From: Dinoroseobacter sp049800835 | GTDB lineage: Bacteria; Pseudomonadota; Alphaproteobacteria; Rhodobacterales; Rhodobacteraceae | Assembly (NCBI RefSeq): GCF_049800835.1 | Contig: NZ_JBNAFU010000001.1 | Coordinates: 1,364,001-1,428,000 of the forward strand | Direction of reading: 5' to 3' | Length of the DNA: 64,000 bases | Part shown: positions 61,785 through 64,000 of the stretch, one piece after another | Position numbering within the stretch: position 1 is the stretch's first letter | Layout of the letters: the number at the start of each line of letters is the position of its first letter | Position numbers and translations under genes: made by a program | Notes under the pieces: model-generated | Seen by the model: only the letters and a program-made list of their open reading frames with translations | Told to the model about the DNA's origin: nothing | The model's database searches: none

Positions 61785-63650
61785 ATGCTTGATGAAACGC
61801 TTGCGCATGATTCCCTGCTGGACGCGCTGCCGGAACCCGCGCTCGTCTTGGACACGCGGTCGGACCGGATTGTCGCTGCAAACCGACTGGCTACAAAACT
61901 GCTTGACCTGCCGAGACACCCGCCGGGCTTTTCAAGCTTCCTGCGCGAAGGTCCGGGCAAGTTCATCGTGTTTCTGGAGGAGGTCGATCATCGCGGCCGC
62001 GCTTGGTCGAGAGATGTCGCGCTGGAACGATTTGATGGCGCGCCCTTGACGTGTGAACTGCGCGGCAGTGTCATCGAAGCCGAAGGCGCACCGCGGGTTC
62101 TTCTGACATTTCTCGACCTCGACGAATTGGAGCGGCATGCGCAAATCGCTGAGGCTGCGGAGCTGCACCGGGGCGGGCTTGCGGCGTGGGATCGGGCCAA
62201 GGCGTTCTTTTCGGAGCTCGAACGCCAAAACCAGTTGATCCTGAACGCTGCCGGCGAAGGCATCTACGGCGTAAACGCCGAAGGAAAGACCACCTTTGTC
62301 AATCGCGCAGCTCAGGAGATGCTTGGCTGGACAGCAGAGGATCTGTTGGGCCGCGACATTCATTCGAAAATCCACCATCACCACCTAGACGGAGAGGTCT
62401 ACCATTCGCACGACTGCCCGATCTATCGTTCCTTCCGGTTCGAGCAGGTGCACCGGATCGAGGATGAGGTGTTCTGGCGCAAGGATGGCAAGCCGATCCG
62501 GGTCGAGTACGTATCGACTCCGATTTACGATCAGCAGGTTCTGGCGGGGGCGGTCGTGATCTTCCGCGACATTACCGAACGCAAGGAAAACGAGCGCAAA
62601 CTGCGAGAAGCATTGGAACAGGTGGCCGCCCTGAGTGATCGTCTGGAGCATGAGAACGCCTATTTGCAGGCTGCCATCACCAGCGAGCGGGCCCATCATG
62701 ACATTATTGGCGAAAGCCCGGCAATAAAGCAGGTTCTGGCCAAGATCGATGCCGTCGCACAGACCGACGCGACGGTTTTCCTGACCGGGGAAACAGGCAC
62801 AGGCAAGGCACTGGTCGCTTCCGCGATTCACAAGGACAGCCGCAGAAAGGGCCGCGCGCTGATCCATTTCAAGTGTGGCTCTGTTGCCCCGGAAGCGCTT
62901 GAGGCGGAACTGTTCGGTCAGATCAAGGGCGCTCTGCCCGGGGCCGTACGAGACAAGCCCGGCCAGTTGGAACTTGCGCATGGCGGGACACTCTTTCTGG
63001 ATGATGTGGAGGAATTGCCGATCGAGCAGCAGGGCAAACTGTTGCAGGCGCTGCGCACCGGAACGGTCACGCGCGCGGGCGACACACGTTCCAAATCCGT
63101 CGACCTGCGCGTTATCGCAGCTACCACGCAACCGCCCGAGCAGTTGCTGTCCTCCGGAAGGCTGCGCGAGGACCTTCTCTTGTATCTGAACCTTTTCCCG
63201 ATCTCGTGCGCCCCGCTTCGCGACCGGACCGAAGACATCCCCGCCCTTGCCACGCACCTGTTGCAGATCGCCTGCCGCCGCTTGAACCGCAAGGCCCCGA
63301 TGATCACCCAAGGCACAATGCACCGCATGGTCAACTATGGCTGGCCCGGCAACGTGCGCGAATTGCGCAACGTGATCGAGCGGGCGGCGATTGTGTCCAA
63401 AGGTCCGAAGCTGGAGGTCGAAGTCGGTCAAGCCGACGCATCAATTCCAAAACATGCCAGTGCAGTGAAAACCGACGCGCAAATGCAGCAAATGGTCCGC
63501 GCCAACATCCTGGCCTGCCTGCGCGAAACCGAAGGTCGCGTCGCTGGTCCGGACGGGGCTGCGGCGCTTCTGGGGCTTAAACCGACAACTCTCTACTCCC
63601 GACTCAAGACGTACGGAATTTCCGAAATGGAATGGCGATCCGGTACCTAA
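61785..63650 (+). CDS. PAS-AAA+-Fis transcriptional activator with degenerate GAFTGA motif
   Basis: A 621-aa NtrC-type regulator. It has an N-terminal region (1-140), a PAS domain (about 150-270: NAAGEGIYGVNAEGKTTFVN), a short coiled coil (273-300), an AAA+ domain (about 308-540) and a Fis-type helix-turn-helix at the C-terminus (GLKPTTLYSRLKTYGI). Walker A GETGTGKA (Lys341) is kept, but the sigma-54 contact loop reads GALPGA (382-387) instead of GAFTGA, Walker B reads FLDDV, and the arginine-finger segment reads REDLLLYLN. It may therefore act without sigma-54, as Rhodobacter NtrC does. It is divergent from the cyn operon. Confidence 0.85.
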   Translation: MLDETLAHDSLLDALPEPALVLDTRSDRIVAANRLATKLLDLPRHPPGFSSFLREGPGKFIVFLEEVDHRGRAWSRDVALERFDGAPLTCELRGSVIEAEGAPRVLLTFLDLDELERHAQIAEAAELHRGGLAAWDRAKAFFSELERQNQLILNAAGEGIYGVNAEGKTTFVNRAAQEMLGWTAEDLLGRDIHSKIHHHHLDGEVYHSHDCPIYRSFRFEQVHRIEDEVFWRKDGKPIRVEYVSTPIYDQQVLAGAVVIFRDITERKENERKLREALEQVAALSDRLEHENAYLQAAITSERAHHDIIGESPAIKQVLAKIDAVAQTDATVFLTGETGTGKALVASAIHKDSRRKGRALIHFKCGSVAPEALEAELFGQIKGALPGAVRDKPGQLELAHGGTLFLDDVEELPIEQQGKLLQALRTGTVTRAGDTRSKSVDLRVIAATTQPPEQLLSSGRLREDLLLYLNLFPISCAPLRDRTEDIPALATHLLQIACRRLNRKAPMITQGTMHRMVNYGWPGNVRELRNVIERAAIVSKGPKLEVEVGQADASIPKHASAVKTDAQMQQMVRANILACLRETEGRVAGPDGAAALLGLKPTTLYSRLKTYGISEMEWRSGT

Positions 63651-63662
63651 CCGCCAACACAG

Positions 63663-63694
63663 GACAGCCGGGCGCATCTCTGCGCCCGGCTGTC
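63663..63694. terminator. Bidirectional hairpin between activator gene and katG
   Basis: A 13-bp perfect stem, GACAGCCGGGCGC (63663-63675) with its complement at 63682-63694, 6-nt loop, in the 61-bp space between two convergent stops. Confidence 0.75.
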
Positions 63695-63711
63695 AACTCT
63701 GAGCCGTCGGA

Positions 63712-64000
63712 TCAGGCGATATCGAAACGATCCGCGTCCATCACCTTTACCCATGCCGCCACGAAGTCTGTAGCGAATTTGTCCTTCGCATCGTCCTGCG
63801 CATAGACCTCGGATACCGCGCGCAGTTGCGAGTTGGAACCAAAGACAAGGTCCGCTCGCGTCGCGGTCCATTTGACGTCGCCAGTGGCCACATCGCGCCC
63901 CTCAAACGCATTCGCGCTTTCGGAGACGGGCGTCCACTTGATCCCCATATCGACAATCGTGGTGAAGAAATCGTTGGACAACGTGCCGGGTTTGTCGGTG
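63712..64000 (-). CDS. katG: Catalase-peroxidase, C-terminal end only
   Basis: The last 95 codons of KatG; the rest lies beyond the right edge. TDKPGTLSNDFFTTIVDMGI, KWTATRADLVFGSNSQLRAV and KFATDFVAAWVKVMDADRFD are the conserved end of the C-terminal peroxidase-like domain. KatG removes hydrogen peroxide. No active-site residue is in the visible part. Confidence 0.93.
   Translation of the reverse strand, partial: TDKPGTLSNDFFTTIVDMGIKWTPVSESANAFEGRDVATGDVKWTATRADLVFGSNSQLRAVSEVYAQDDAKDKFATDFVAAWVKVMDADRFDIA

Noticed and set aside
1..64000. CRISPR array, insertion sequence or rRNA operon
   Set aside because: No regularly spaced repeats, no transposase and no rRNA sequence were seen; the only mobile trace is the integrase stub at 39205-39360.

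Overview
The window looks like chromosome from a member of the Rhodobacteraceae (Roseobacter-type alphaproteobacterium). The grounds are high G+C, short overlapping operons and a gene order I recognise from that family: murA, DUF2948, hisD, UPF0262, arsenate-reductase-like phosphatase, infA, maf, RNase E/G, yacG, tRNA-Phe. This is inference from gene content and order; no rRNA gene is present to confirm it.

Layout. 1-6,300: a truncated papain-like peptidase, a B12-binding regulator-like protein with a TGT-N12-ACA (PpsR/CrtJ-type) site in front of it, then a minus-strand operon (S49 peptidase, a 58-aa zinc-ribbon membrane protein, Ca/Na antiporter, SDR, uvrC). 6,350-13,850: an ABC exporter, a glyoxalase-type dioxygenase with a carboxylesterase (Mhq-like pair), a membrane protein, a probable structured RNA, a jacalin-like lectin protein, two tiny envelope proteins, and an ECF sigma/anti-sigma pair. 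13,896-25,444: a tight ten-gene catabolic operon (fumarylpyruvate-hydrolase-like, decarboxylase-like, TauE-type exporter, TctCBA uptake, LVIVD-repeat protein, OsmC, two-subunit molybdenum hydroxylase) read away from a GntR regulator, plus a cytoplasmic ModA-like protein. 25,497-28,270: a sulfur/persulfide module with a Crp-type regulator and a palindromic operator. 28,351-33,161: a YhiI-RbbA-YhhJ type exporter operon.

33,535-39,612 is the clearest accessory segment. It is visibly more A+T-rich, ends at a tRNA-Phe gene, carries a truncated tyrosine integrase next to that tRNA and a degenerate second copy of the tRNA end on the far side. Its only large gene is a 1,707-aa fusion of a DEDD-type exonuclease, a RecQ-type helicase and a UvrD-type helicase. 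This is the best candidate here for an undescribed system, plausibly defence against foreign DNA.

39,711-46,284 is the conserved housekeeping block with tRNA-Phe and tRNA-Thr. 46,449-51,073 holds a tandem glycosyltransferase, unknown proteins and a LytR_C-like membrane protein. 51,362-55,627 is an RND efflux pair. 55,692-57,254 encodes a cyclooxygenase-like haem protein. 57,415-63,650 is a cyanate uptake/hydrolysis operon (cynS, NTF2-like protein, ABC transporter) divergent from an AAA+ activator whose sigma-54 contact motif is degenerate, with two tandem palindromes between them. The window ends inside katG.
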